A DNA stretch of 64,000 nucleotides from Gorsachius magnificus (GCA_034008185.1 CM067081.1:147528258-147592257), one strand, 5' to 3'; positions 35,149 to 48,637 are shown, counted from the stretch's first letter. Program-made: numbers and translations. The notes: generated from the sequence alone by a model not told the origin.

Positions 35149-38100
35149 CCACTCTGTTTTCCAGCTCTATCCAAAATACCCAGGACTACGTAGTTGGCTG
35201 ATTAGTGTCTTCTGGGGTCTTTTCTCCTTTGATAAAGTGCTGCTGGCTATTCTGTACCTGCTACTTTATATCCTTCCCCCCTCTTGTATACAGCTACCTA
35301 TATCATATGGAAACGATCAAACAGTTTTGATTTTTCCCAGTGATACTGAGAAATGCAATATTTATCACAGGTTACTTGCAGGGAAGAAGAAAGGAGAATC
35401 TAACAGTGTTCCCTTCAGCTGTGTTTCTGTCAAGGCACAGTGTATGTCCCAGTCCACCTCTGTTTTGCTCAGTGTGTTAGTTCTGCTCACTACAAGGTGT
35501 AATGCAGCAAGACTGATAAAGTTGGTTGCCCACTGGCCATGCGAAGGAGGAAAAACAACCAAAGCTGATTCTTAGTTATCCCCACTAAAGTGCTAAACAA
35601 ATCTCCCAGCAGCTAAACTCCCTTCCCTTTTTATTACTTACTGTACCTTGTAAATCAAATATTTATTAACTGAAAACAGCTTTGCTCACTGACTGATCTT
35701 GCAAACATGGGACAAATTCACTGCAGCTGGCTAGTAGCCAATTGCTTATTCAGGCTGCTAAAGGAAATCAGCCTGGTGGAAAGACAAACTAGGAGATGAT
35801 TTTTCTTCCCTCCTCCCTCACCCCCCGCCCTGCCTTACTTCCCAGGAACAAACTGCCAGCATCACTACTTTGTGTGCCACATTTACCTCTCATGAAAATG
35901 AACGTGTCTGAATGAGGTCACTACTACTCTTTTGAAGAGGACTTTATTTTTATCATGCCTGTGTCAAAACCAGAGCTTTAGTGGTTTGAAATCGCACGAG
36001 CAGACACAGATGTTGTTTCAATTAGCATATCAGGTCCGTCACCTGGTGAAATGAAAAGATCCTTTAAGTGTCTGCTTCTGCGATTGCCGTCTGATCATCG
36101 CTTACCATCTTCTGGCTTTGTGTTAATCCAGGGGTGTCCTCAACAGTCCGGCTGCAGCAAGGTGAAGCCCTTGGATTCTGAAGGATGACAGGATGCAAAG
36201 AACAAGACTAAATTCGCACTCGCTTTCTCTGGAAGCACTGCCGGTAAACTTGAAAGATCTTTGCATCGTTCGAGGCTTTGCATTTGGTTGCTATAATAAA
36301 GGTGATTTGCTGGCCGTTGTCTAACAAATATCCCTGGGGAGCACAGAATGAGAGCACAGTTACGCTCATTCACCGAAAGGGAAGCAGTAGAACAAGCAGG
36401 GGTGGCAGGCGTTTAAGAGCGACTCCGCAAGGGGTTGTTCATGGATACTATTTCCCCCCACCCTGCTAACGCCAGCATCACCCGCTGCAAGCAGACGTGG
36501 TGCAGGACATGCACGCAGCAGGCTGGGTATTGCCCGTGAGCTGGCGTTCAGCGACTCGTTTTATGTCTAAGAATCCGTGCCTCGTGCCCTGTGGTTGCAT
36601 TGATTTCACTGGTTATTACCAAAAGGATTTCAAACCTTATTAGTACTTTGTGTAATTACCTTTGTTCTCTCTCTAGGACTAATTTAAGGGGGTATACAGT
36701 GGTACACACCTCACGGCAGTACTTTCTTCCAGCCTGAAGCAGTAGCCAGCACGCGTGGGCCACTTGCCCTCCTCCACAGGTGCTGGTGGCTTGGTAAGTC
36801 CTGCGGCACAGCATCCTGGAGGGCCCTGGGCAGCCATTTCAGGCCCCAGCGCTTCTGCTGCACTTTGGGCTTTTTACTAGCTCTCCGAATCCGTATGCCT
36901 ATGCAGCAAGTAGTGGTCTCGCAAGCACCAGCTTGCTGGACCGCGGTGCGGAGGTCCTCGGTCGGTGGGGACCAGGCTGCACGGGCAGCAGCAGCCTGCT
37001 CCGTGGGTCCCAGCTGCCTTCGTGCCCTTCAGCTGTGAGTGCCCTTAGAGCAGGGGGGTTCACTGCCAGAAGAGGACAGGGTCCTTAATATGTGTTCCTG
37101 AAGTCATGGGTGACCCAGTTCTTGTCAGGCTAGCCACGTATTTTTTCAAAGGCTAAAAACCACAATCACATCTGGGTCTTCTGACCCTCGTGAATTATTG
37201 CTAATATTTTCCTTTTTTCATTTTTTATACCTTTGGATAGTTGAAGATGGATATCCTCTGTCTTTAATCACTTTGCCAAGCTGGAAATATTTATACATTA
37301 AAAAAAAAAAAATCTACATTTTATATTTGTGACAAGATGCACGAGCATTACTGAGTAAGCAGCAACTGCCAGATCCCACAAATCTCTGTGTGTGTTTTAC
37401 ATCCACCAAGCAGGGACAATATATTTCATAGTGTGCACAAACAAGATGGTCATCTGGGGCTACTCATTTAGATAACAAAATAGCCACAAGGTTACTGTTG
37501 CTTTTTTTTTTGTTGTTCTTTTTTAATGTGTATTAACTACTGTCTTGGAAGATCCCTGAATACATAGCAAGAGTGGAGTGTAGGGTAAGGCAAGAAATCC
37601 ATAGAAAGCTGCTCACAGTCTGGCTGTGATAGGCAAAACAGAGTATTCCATTAAAGGACACTTTAATATTTATATAATATTGTTCTGACCTTTAGTAATT
37701 AATGACTTTGTAAAACTATTTGATGTGATACTCTCCCTGGCTCCATCACAGGCTTGTATCCATGAAAGCTAATTTGACTGATGAAGACACAGATATAAAT
37801 CATGATAGCTAGTTTGAATTTTCCATGTACAAATGGTTGTCTTTGCTATTAAGAATGCATTCCTGCTTAGTTTAATCTAGGATATGAGAAAAATTGAAGC
37901 ACCTATGCAGAAGACTGTGTTTTGGCAAGGAGGGTCAACCTTTTTTAGGTTTAGCTGAATCTTCTGCATGACTCTCACAACTTCCCAGGTTTCAGTTTCC
38001 AGGTGATCCAAGCTCCTTCTGCGTACAGGGTGCAGGCTGGGGCACAGCACGCCTGGATCTCAATAGTTTCTTTATCTGAGGGAGCCATTACAAATACCCA

Positions 38101-38579
38101 CCACTTGCTCAGTTACTGGTTAACTGGGACAGGATGGATGCAGCCTGCCGCTAAGTCCCAGTTCCTGCCCTGTCTGCTGAAGGATGTTTGTCTTGCCGCA
38201 GGTGACTGATGAATGAGGAAGTGATGGGTGTCATGTTGTGCATAATACAAGCACCCAGAGGTCAACATGCTAAATTTATTGTGTGCCTTTCCTGGGTGAG
38301 AGTACGTTTTCCTCTCTGCAATTCTGAGGTTTCAGATCTCTTTCTGCTCTGTGCCAAGACATCTGCCAGTGAATGAGAAATTGTTTTTTGAATAACTTGG
38401 ACTCAAAAGTGTGTCCAGAGCAGTTTTTTGTTTATACCCTTTGGACACTTTCCTAGAAGTGCATTTTCATATCTTTGTTTGCCTGCTCTAGACTAGATAC
38501 TTCATTTCACATAAGTATTGAAATTGGAGCATTCTTACACAAACTTTTCTTGTTGCCATGAAGTGGTGCTTTCTTAATT

Positions 38580-38636
38580 AAAAAAAAAAAAACAACAAAA
38601 AAACCTTAAAAACAAAAACAACCAAAAAACCCCCAT
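38580..38636. repeat. A-rich low-complexity tract ending in C
   Basis: A/C-only sequence of A runs separated by C or CC. It is the reverse-strand counterpart in style of the G/T tract at 18.7 kb. Confidence 0.8.
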
Positions 38637-39375
38637 TTCCTTGTGTTGTATATTGTAATTAATTTCTTGTGTCTGGGAGCAGTCCTTGCATGTGGTTAAG
38701 TCAGTTATCATCTCTAGGTTCAACGCACCACTCAGCAGAATGCTTATTTACTTGCCATATGCGGTTAGTTATTCTGAAATTGCATTTTCTTCTTTAAGTT
38801 TTTGGGCTGCTTTGGGTTTTAATTTGCCTTAAACTGGTCCTGATTTTCCAGACAGTGCTCTCTGACAATAGAAAGCACCAAGTACAGGATCTCTGGGGCC
38901 CCATTTACTTTGTCATTCCTAACGGTTTGGATAAAAAGATTTAGGCTGAAGGAGAGACAACCTAATTGTTGTAGTTAGGAAGTAACTGTATGCATGAAAA
39001 ATGAATTGGCCCTTGACTTTTTTAGTTTCAGCCAATCCTTAGCTATACCACGTCATAAGACTACAGGATTTATTATTTCAAACTCTTCTTTTTCTCTGAA
39101 TATATTTATTAAAAGGCCAAGCTATGTCCAATTTGCGCCTGACCGACCCCAGGGAATTAATCTCATTTGCTGCCTGTAAATATGGGGGTGCAGTCTGCCT
39201 GGAGGCTGGGGGAGAGGGGCAGGCAGACGGTGTGACGAGAGGGCTCTCGCTCGAGTAGCACCCCGTAAGTGATGAGAAACACTTTAGCTGGGTGTCAAAA
39301 CCAGATCAGAGAAAGCAAGCCGTTCCCACTAATTGGTTTCTAAGCGTTATTCATTCCTCTTGTCACCAGATTCAC

Positions 39376-40085
39376 TCACACCTCTGGGAGCACAGAGCGA
39401 CGAATATGGCTGCGCCGGGTTTCTTTGCACGCTGTCACGGTCTGCGGCGTGTGGCAGCTGCCATAACCTTCGGAGCGCCGCATGCCCTTAGTGCGGTCAC
39501 AGGAGGATGCCTGTGAGGGAACTGGCGCTCCTGGGGGAGTGGGGGGCTTGGGGGATGCGGAGCCCTGCAGCCCTGCAGCCGGGGGGCTGCTCGGGAGAGC
39601 AAGGAGCCAAGGTGGGTCCTCCTGCCTGCTCCCAGCAGACAGCCCTCTATCACACCTTGCCATTTCTGGCACCTTCCTTAGCCGGGGAGCTGGCCCATGG
39701 TGACTTGGGCTGTGAGCTCCCGGCCAGCAGCAGCGCCGGCGCAGTCACAGCGCCGCAGGGATGACCTCGCACCCCGCGCTGGCACGCTGTGTCTCGGTGG
39801 GTGAGGGACCCGACCTAGCTGAAAAACAGCCTTGGGACGTGGTGGGAAATGGTTGGTTTAAAACCAAAGGGGCTCCCCGACCCGGCCAGCGGTGCAGCCA
39901 TGCAAACAGCTATCACGGGCCGTGGCAGGAGGTGCAGAGGGACCACGTAGCAGCGTCCTGCTCACTTGCCCTCTTCCCGCCTGAGCAGCTGGGCAAGCCC
40001 AGGGAAACTCCTCGAGCATCTTTCTCTCTGCATTCAGGGGGCAGCCAGGCTGGTGTCCTCCCGGGAGGGGATGGGAGAGGGAGGG
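39376..40085. other. GC/CpG-rich block
   Basis: This 0.7-kb GC-rich segment has many CpGs (for example GCGACGAATATGGCTGCGCC near 39397 and CAGCGCCGGCGCAG near 39730) and overlapping stop-poor frames on both strands. None of the peptides, including the 137-codon frame at 39761-40174, resembles a known protein. The block could be a distal CpG island or promoter of an unannotated noncoding RNA; no transcript can be shown from sequence. Confidence 0.55.
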
Positions 40086-40348
40086 GAAGAGTGACAGATT
40101 GGCAAAAGGAGTATTATATACCCCTGACAGCTTATGGATGGATGGGAAACGAGGTTGGCAAAAGGCAGCGTTAGGTGTTCCTGCTGCTGGCTAATGGTGT
40201 CCAGTCATGTGGCTGAGTCTAACAAAGACAGATAGTAATGGGTTAGCTGTACCAGAGCAAATGTTTTATTGGCAAGGAACCATTTACAACTTACTGTGCT
40301 CTTCCACCCAGAATTTTCCTCCTAAATCTCCTGACAAACCACTGTCCT

Positions 40349-40365
40349 AGCACCATCTAGTGTCC
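40349..40365 (-). promoter_or_regulatory. Possible CTCF site
   Basis: AGCACCATCTAGTGTCC resembles the reverse complement of the CTCF core (consensus close to GC-CC-CTAGTGG). One key position differs from the best consensus, and single motif matches are weak evidence. Confidence 0.3.
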
Positions 40366-42020
40366 AGCCTGGCAATTCAGGTGTCATTAACATGGGAACA
40401 CAGCCAGCTGGGGGGAAAAAAGGAAAATAACATTCATGGGGGTCTTACTGGGTTTTTTTTAATCTACCATAGGCTCCTACAGCAGCTTCAGAAAAATTTG
40501 CAGTTGCAACAGCTCAGCTACTGCTTTTATTTCCAAATTCTGCCATCTTCTTAGGAAGATCATCTTCTCTCGGATGTCTGAAATCTCTTGGTGTAGAAAA
40601 GGGTAACAAGCAGGGACCGCATTTTCTTGATAGGGATGTTGAAATCCTCACTTTTGTAGGAGTATCTTGGCTGAATGAATGAGGATCACAGAGGTATCAA
40701 GAAGAGACTTCATGAAAAATGCAGGTTCTTAAGTGTCAGTGGCAAGGCAAGACAGCGGTTAAAATTCTGCTGCTTAAAAGCGCTGGATTATTTCCAAGAG
40801 GATGGAGCGAAGGAGAGCAGAGTGTGCCGCAAAGAACGGCAAAATGAGACCGTGGTGTGTCTGGCACTACGAGCTGGCACGTAAAGCTACAGAAATTATT
40901 GCAAAGTGTCCTATTTCTCATGAAGTCAGACACACAGCAGGAATGTTGGCACTCCCGATTCCAGTCTCCGAGCGGCATGTATCATCATAGCTTATTGCCA
41001 AACACCAAGTTTATTAGCATTACAGAGCCAGGAGCGTACATTTGTATCCCTTCTGTCATATTACATCTATGGGGTTAAGCCTTGTAGTTTGTAAAGTGGA
41101 GCAGACTAATTATCATACATAAGAAATGACTCAAGTCTGACAGTCACGCGTCTCCTGGGAAGGACAGCCCATGAGATAACAGAGAGGGGAAAAAACTGCT
41201 TTGGGGAAAACTTTCCCAAATTTTCGGTAGCTCTCTGTGGTGTGCTTCCCCCTTGTGTCTAACATTAGTCCCAGTCAGCAGACATACTTTTGATCGATGC
41301 ATCTCAAGATCCACTGTGTGTGTGTGGCTGTCGACACCAAAGCTGTCTGCTTGTGCTCGCGGCTGCGGACAGCCCTAGCTGCTCATACGAGGGTGCATCA
41401 AAGCCACTGAGACCCTCAGTACGTCCCCAGTCAGTGACAAGAGGGTCCGCTCCATCTTCACCTGAGGACTTTCTGGTGATGTCCACCTTCACTTCTAAAG
41501 ATAAGCCCTGTTGGTTGCCAAAACCTCTTAATTCACACCAGTTTGCCCAGCGCTCACCGTTCCCCAGTCCCTGTCCAGCAGTGAGGGGGAGAACGTGCCA
41601 TGGGAGCCACCAAGCATGGTTTGCCAAACACTTGGAGGTCATATTTTAAATGATCACCGCTTTAAAATGGAGGAGCAGAATAAATCATGAATAAAATTTC
41701 ATTTTTATTCCATATTTCAGAATAAAACTTCTGAAAGGGCTCTTCTTTGATAACGGTATACGTTGGAGAGGAGGAGAAAGAGAGGTGTGAATAACTCCCG
41801 CGTGCCCCTTGAGAAGAGATGGGCTTTCTGACGTGGGGTTACCCGAACCCTTGGCAGCTGCTGGGTGCCCCTGTGCTAGGTGACGTGAAGACACGGCGTC
41901 TGAAGTTTGTCACTTCACAAGCGAGACGATCGTTAAGATTTCGGGTAGGGATTTTTCCTAGCAGATGTTTTTCTTCTCTTACCATTTGTTTTAATTATTC
42001 CTGATGTTTTGCCTATCAAA
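40366..42020. other. Intergenic, nothing recognised
   Basis: Mixed-composition sequence with overlapping chance frames on opposite strands at about 41.3-41.65 kb. No exon or repeat family was recognised. Confidence 0.5.
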
Positions 42021-42029
42021 TTGCAGACT

Positions 42030-42480
42030 TCTTCAAAGGGAAAGGAATAAGCAGTTGTCATAACAACAAAGCACTTCATTACCACAGGAACCTTTGACAG
42101 CTTTATTTAAAACATTAAAAAAAAATTAAAAGAAAAATCCAACCGATTATTTTTATCAGTCTGATTCATGTTGTTCTTAAACAGATTACAGTGGCTTCTC
42201 TAGCAGTTACACTGTGAAGCGAGTATGGCATGAATATTTATTATAATGTAAACTTTGGGAGAAAAATTAAAAACTGAGTTTGTTGTCTTCATGAGCTTCC
42301 TGTGGCAATAACTCACCTTGACTTTAATTGGAGTATACAATGTGAAATTTAAAGGTGGAATTTTTTCTTTTTTTCTCACATATGTGAAGCAAAATGATCA
42401 TTGTGTGCAATAAAAATACCAAGATAGTCATTCATATGTTCTAGACAATTATGTCTTCCATTTTTCAAGCTAAAAAGAGG
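42030..42480. promoter_or_regulatory. Candidate conserved noncoding element
   Basis: This AT-rich, non-repetitive segment has no long open frame. It carries motifs typical of vertebrate developmental enhancers: ATTACAGTGG and AGCAGTTACACTGTGAAGCG near 42185, TATTTATTATAATG near 42234 and TTCTAGACAATTATGTC near 42439. Conservation cannot be measured here; the call rests on composition and motif density only. Confidence 0.25.
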
Positions 42481-42726
42481 ATATTAGCATCCGGAAGATA
42501 GAGGAGGAGTGATTTGTTTTCTAAGGGGATGAGGCCCTTTGCAAAGTTTAGCACTGACTCCTGGTTTTAATTTTCAGTTTACTGGAGCCGAAGGAGAGGG
42601 AGGAAAGGCAAACAACTATTGCTGTGCCACCGTACAGAAGAGAAAGCCACAAGGGAGTTGTTAGTTATTACTTCCCCAGGCTCCCAAGAAGTAACCGGTT
42701 AACTGGGAGGTGCGACCTGCTGGGGC

Positions 42727-42747
42727 AGGAGGAGGAGGAGGAGGAGG
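42727..42747. repeat. (AGG)n microsatellite, 7 units
   Basis: Seven perfect copies of AGG. Confidence 0.9.
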
Positions 42748-45559
42748 CTGATCCACGGGCAGAGCGCTGCCTGGCCAAAGGAGAGCCAAAGCTTCCTTGT
42801 ATTTTTTCACACAAAAGAGGTAAATAGCTCCCACTACCTCCTGTTTAACTTGCACACTCAAACTTGAAAGATGCTTTTCTTGATTTCAAATTCTAATTTT
42901 TAGTATGAAATACAGGCTAAATGCCTTTCATCTGTTCCAGGCATTTATAGTATCCTTAGCAAAGGGATTTTTTTACAGCAAAGTGAAGGATAATACTGGA
43001 ATTGTAAAACTCGTATCCCTTAAAATAAGTTACATTTGTCCTCAGTTTGAACAGAGATGTTTCTTGCTGGGCGTAATCAACAACTTAATTCTCTCCCTAA
43101 GCCAAGGAAAGAATGAGTATCTGCAGAGACCTATCATTCTGTCTTCCATCCATAAAGGAATACAAAAAGCAGCTGTTGCATAGCTGTAAATTGCTTTGTC
43201 TCACAGACACTTCTCCTGCAGATGTCCATAATTCCTCTGTCACGACGAAGACATGAAAAAGCAAGGAAAAACCAAAATATATAAGGCCAGACTCCTTTCC
43301 CACGAGAACAGATTACTTAAGCGCAGGGATGAGAATGCATTGCATAACCTCAGAGATGTGTTGGGACCCTATTATCCGACAGCTTGAGGCCAGGGATGGT
43401 TTTATTTACTTTTAAAAAAGACCAGCCACATATGGAAGAACTTGTTTTATTTCCGAGAGGAGGTGATGGGGTGCTTTGTGTGTTAGTTTCCTTATAGCCT
43501 ACTTCATCTACCCACAAGCTGGGTTTGACAGCTTCCCTCCGATGGGAACTATGGCTGTGGCTGTCCTGTTACATGATACGGTGTAGGGAGTTATTATTTA
43601 ATTATGACAACTACACACATACAAGACATTGCATTAAGAAACACACATACACCATCTGCTAGATACCATGATTTAGCTGTAGGCGTACAAGAGCAGAGTC
43701 TTACGAGCATTAACTTTATTCTGGGAGGCTATAAATGCGGGTCTCCTTGCACAGCACTGCCGAGGGAGGCATTCAGGGGAAGAATATTCCTTGATGATAT
43801 AGTCATTACTGTTTCAGCAAGATGTTAATTTTTACAATAAATAAGCTTAATCCTTTTATGCAGATCGTTTTAGAAAATAAACAGGCCATTTTTATGAGCT
43901 ACTTAGAACTGGGGCTGGGCTGGGATTTGCGGTAAGATCCTGCACACGCTACAAATTGTAAGCAATTTTTAATTCCTGGGGAACTACTGCAGATCATTAG
44001 TTGTTGTTGTTTTTTAAATAACTTATAAATGCAACATTTTTGTGTGTTTCAAAGCATTTAGAAAAGAGAAACATTGGCTGGTGGAACTAAATTGCTGATT
44101 ACTAAAGAAAGAAGACGACCGTAATCCATGCGCTGAGCGTGTAGTTTTAACGCACCACCTTTCTTTGCTTGCTTCTGGAGAACTTGTGTGGAAAACAGGG
44201 CATGTGGATGGGAGCTGGGAAGGGGAGAGCATGACCACTGGCCTTGGAAGCATGAAGCCCCTTGGGTTTCAGCCTGGTCTCCTATGCTAGCCACCTTTGT
44301 AACTTCGGCAGAGGTTAGCAAACAGCAGGCAATTCAATTCTGGTACCTTTAACCACGGACCTCACTTGTAGAAAGAAAGTAATAACCCAGTTTTGGACTC
44401 CTGAGACTATGACTATCCTGGCTTACATGGGCTGTGAATAGTGACCTATAATGAACGTATGGTTCTGATGTGAGCTGTCAATTAACGTTTGCTGGAGAAA
44501 CAATGTGGCCGTTATCTTGAGGATAACAGAGATGGTGTCTTCTTGATGAAGTATTAAAGAAAGAAACAGTATTACTAGCCATAGTTAGTCACTTAATGTC
44601 TTCCAAGCAAATCTTGAGAGGGTACTGATTTTTGCCTTCTGGCCAGCCCTGATTTGAATGCATTTACATGACAGTCTCTGTTTTGACACTGGATTTGATA
44701 TCACATCCTGGCCAGGAGGTTTCACGGGTTTGGTGAGGTTCTGAGAAGGAGCTGAACCATTCCAGCCCAAAACAGCCTGGCTTTCAGCAGTGAAACATGG
44801 CCTGTGGCTTGGGCTGCTGCTGCTGACCTTGTGCGACGTGAGCTCAGTTGGCTGATCTGCCATGTGTTTGCCTGTGAGCCTGGACAAAGTTGTGTAGCCT
44901 GAGACTCCACTCCTCTCTTGTAAACAAGCTGATCTCATTTTCTTAGGAAATCTCATTTTCTCTTTAACTGAGAAAACGATGCTCAGGCACTGTGGAAAAG
45001 CAGATCGCTTAACTAGGTTAGCTTTGGCTGCATGCACCCACACATTGTGTTGCTCCATCCCAGAAGCATCCTCATTTCAACATCTACAAGTTTATGTAAA
45101 ATACTTCCATTCCCCATGGTACAAAAGTTTCAGTAGGATCGTGTTCTTCTTCTCGTTATCCACTGAGCTGAGCAGTTGTGCCTCACAATTAGAGAAAGAA
45201 AAAAGTAATATTGAGTCTGGCTTTATTAGTGGAGTCAAAGGGAATTGCTGTGGCTTCTGACACCCACCTTTCCCCTCTGGCTAATACTCCTTCTGCAGGA
45301 TATGGGATCCCATGTTACATCAGGCAGCAGCCCTGGTTTGCCTGTCTAACTCTAGATACACCACCACCTAACACAAACATCAACTAAGGAGCCGTGTTAA
45401 CAACCCAAGCCATGAAACCAGGGCTTGAATAAACTGGCAGCGAACTGAAGCGGGTTTTCATGCCTACTGACCCCAGGGACATACCCAGTACGTGCTGAAT
45501 GAACAAAACTCCCTCCACACCCTTGCACAGAACAATCCAGGCTTCTTTAAACTGTGCAA
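42748..45559. other. Intergenic, nothing recognised
   Basis: There is no exon or repeat family I can name. The 157-codon minus-strand frame at 44585-45058 has no recognisable domain and is treated as chance. Confidence 0.5.
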
Positions 45560-46080
45560 TTCTCAAAAACACTTATTTTAAAACGTTTGGGTTTAAACAA
45601 ATCAAATTCTAGGCAAAAGAACAAGCACATGTAAACATCAGTAGTTTTGGTTGGTAAGGTAGGTAGAGGGGTTTTATGTGGGTTTTTTCTAAAAGAGTGT
45701 TTTATAATGTAAATATAACCTGGGTGAGAAAGAGAAAAAACGTTTTCATCATGAAAGCGACTGTAATTCCCAATTAAACAATGCCTAATAAATGTTGGTA
45801 TTGTTCAATCGCCGTGGAGGCCACCACTAACATCACACAGTGTGGAGGCCCCCAAAGCTCTTGTTTGTTTCTGAAGCGATCAGGTCACACCACTCAGTTC
45901 CCCCCAATTTATTTAAATCTGTTACTTTATTTCAAGTGCTAATTATCTCCCACAACAAACAGAGCCTTGTCAGCTGCAATTACTGGCATTACAATAGATT
46001 ATCAACAGAAAAGTGTGTCTTGAAGCAAGAAGTGTTGCCTTGGTTACCAACCCAAAATGCTCCTGGATTGCATCTGTAAC
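45560..46080. promoter_or_regulatory. Candidate conserved noncoding element
   Basis: This AT-rich, repeat-free stretch has closely spaced transcription-factor-like words: TGTAATTCCCAATTAAACAA at 45761, ATTGTTCAAT (SOX-like) near 45800, GCTAATTATC near 45938, and CAGCTGCAATTACTGG then CATTACAATAGATTATC near 45970. This mixture of E-box, homeodomain and SOX-like sites resembles developmental enhancers. Conservation is unverified. Confidence 0.25.
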
Positions 46081-48326
46081 CACAATTTCCTGATTATACC
46101 TGAAATATTTCATGAGCGAGGCCCCTTTTTTCCTCCTAAATTAGTACAGGGCACGATGAGCCAAATTTTACCCTACAGAATTGTGATTTAAATCAATGGA
46201 TGGTGCGAGTTTGGAGCTGGTGGTAGATTCCTAAAGGCAAAAAAAAGGGTTTACATTTTGCGTGAATAGAGGGGGGGTGTATTTTGGAGTTAGCATACGC
46301 AGGAATAATTCCTGTGTCTTCATAAGTGTTGTGCATGACTCGTAAATGAGAACAGGCTCTTGTCCAGTAAACCGAAGCAGGTGTGTTTCATAAGGCCGTT
46401 CTCCTTCCTACCAAACACTCTGAGGCGTACGAAGAGCTGGCACCAGTTAGGGAGCCTTGGACTGGTTGTAAACGCGGTTTTCAGGAGAGTTGTGAGAAAG
46501 GGTTCTGATTTGACTTGGCAGAAGGATAAATGTCAGCCGTGAAGGAAGCGTGAGTTCAGGCGAGAAGTTGGGAGGTTGGGTATGTCTCTCATCCTGTGTC
46601 ACACAGCCAAAAGTTAAATGCCTCTGATTGCCTAAGAAACGTGTGCTTGTCTTTCATTGCACGTATGGTTGCTGAAAATAGGAGGGAATCAAAGCCAGCA
46701 GAGATACGGTGCTGAAACTTAGTGACCTTGTCAGCTGAGCGAGGTTTCAGGAGCGCTCGGGGAGGTGTGCCAGCCTCTACAAGGGAAGATGGAAAAAGGA
46801 CCAGGACACCTAACTGGTACTGCCATTAAATGTAGTCAAGTACATCCTAAACTGCCGTCCTACAAAGCATCATTTATTTGGACCCCCCAGCTTGTGTTTC
46901 ATAATCTTTTATGGGCAGTTTCCTCCTTATAGGCTTTCCAAAAATCCCCCAATCCACTTTAGTGCACAGAGCACAGCTTCCTAGTTTTGAAATGGCTGAA
47001 CAGCTCGTTGCCTATCTTTATGCCTAAGCCTGATTGAGGTCTTCCAACAATATATTCGTACATTTGCTTCTCCCAAAGAAGTCTGAAAATTTTGGGAACA
47101 CCTACCAGATTGGGTGAAATGTGGTGGAAGCCTCTGCTTTCATTTAAGTTCTGTCTTAAACTGGAGCTTTTCTGATCCTGTACTGTGGCTCGGTGTTAGG
47201 AAGTTTGGCCAGAAAGGAGGAGTCCTGTGTTGGTTACCTCCCCTTCCTCTCATCTCCCTGTGCATGCCAGTATTGCCAGGATGAGGGCTGCATTTTCCAG
47301 CCTCCCCATGGGAGCTGTGCCATGGTGCAGGAGGGACTCAGCAGTGATCTGGGCCAGAGGGAGGGAGGGAGACCATCACCAGCCATGTGGTTATGGTGTT
47401 CCATTTAAAAGAGGGAGTCCCCGGTTCCAGCCCCAGCTCTTTCTGCATTTTATCCATGTAAAGTCCATGTAATGTAAAATAGATCACGTTCTAGGAGCAT
47501 GCACTGGGAACTACAGACTCTTGCTCTCAGCGGAAAGCTCTCAGTAATAATCCGAAGAGCCGTGGTCCCTCTTGCTTAGGCACACTCTTTCTCCTCTCTC
47601 TCTCTGGCCCAATTAGTACTGAAGCTCTTTGGCTTTTCAGAAGAGGACTCAAGTGCAGGCTCCTGCCTTCACCATGGCTGTGTTACGGCACACAGGCGTG
47701 CACCCATATAGGCACGGTGTCAGTACCAGCCTGTCACCTGGTGCTTAGCGTAGGACATGTGGATCTGAGCCCTCTGACACCAAGAAAAGACTCACGCCTG
47801 GATGTGCTGGATCTCGGTTAAGTGCTGTAACACTGCAAACCCTACGGGCAGTGGTGGCAAGCGAGGATGAGCCCCTGCTTACCTCGTTGAGGCACGAAGC
47901 AGAGTTAGCAGTGCTCCGCTGTGCACTGCCTGGAGGGCAGCGCTCCCCCCGTATTGCTGCAGCTTGTTGCTCCCATAGTAGCCACACAAGCCAGGGAAAT
48001 AAGTCCTGTTTCACTTAAATCCATTTTTGCATATGAACCTTAAATTCTTAACACTGGACTGGCACTGCCTTACGTAGCTGATTTATTCTGTGTCTATAGG
48101 TAAGGTCCCACCTGCTGAAATGAGTGTTGAAAAACAACGCTTCGTGTCTGCACTCCGCTTAGTACTGCAGTGCCAACACAGTTCAGAGATTGAACATCGT
48201 TCAGTTCCCCCCTGTGTGCCATCCGCAGAAGCCATTTGGGATGCTCTGAGGGTGCTGTGTTTGGATGCTAGGAGCTCGGGGCGGGGGGGGGGTGCTGGCA
48301 GGGCTCCGGTGGTCACACAAACACCT

Positions 48327-48348
48327 AGGACTGGGACTGGGACTGGGA
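48327..48348. repeat. (GGGACT)n short tandem repeat
   Basis: Three copies of a six-base unit, with a partial copy at each end. Confidence 0.8.
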
Positions 48349-48614
48349 AGGCAAAGCTCAGCTGCTGGTCCAAACCAGGTGAAGAGTTGTCATCATCAAG
48401 GGGAAGGCCATCTGGGTCCCTTTTCTCAACTCCATGGGGTTGGGGGGCTCAGAGAAGGGGTGTGATTTCTCAGGAGGTCTGGATCAGTGGGAATGCTGAG
48501 AATAGTAAATCATCACTGGTGGAAATACCACCTTTGAACCGATCAAAACCTACTTTGAGTAACATGTTTTTATTTCAGCTTTGGAATCACTAGCTAGGAA
48601 TAAATAACTGGGCT

Positions 48615-48637
48615 TGGGGGGTGGGGGGTGGGGGGTG
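48615..48637. repeat. (GGGGGGT)n tract, G-quadruplex-prone
   Basis: Three or more runs of G separated by single T. This pattern strongly favours G-quadruplex formation on the + strand. Confidence 0.8.

Larger units (their letters stand above)
34946..39375. other. Intergenic; longest chance ORF only
   Basis: The longest open frame in the window (34955-35575, 206 codons) lies here. It is interrupted by a run of phenylalanine encoded by a T tract (35104-35123) and has no recognisable domain, so I do not call it a gene. A T tract plus short GT repeat lies at 35104-35148. The region near 36.7-37.05 kb is GC-richer. No repeat family was recognised. Confidence 0.5.

Noticed and set aside
34955..35575. 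Open frame of 206 codons, the longest in the window
   Set aside because: It runs through a T tract that gives a phenylalanine run, shows no family resemblance, and has no supporting promoter, splice or paralogue logic.
39376..40174. Several overlapping frames including 137 codons on the + strand
   Set aside because: These are explained by GC-rich composition; no resemblance to known proteins.
44585..45058. Minus-strand frame of 157 codons
   Set aside because: No domain or splice context recognised.
48090..48593. Open frame of 167 codons
   Set aside because: It contains the GGGACT repeat and G runs and resembles no family.
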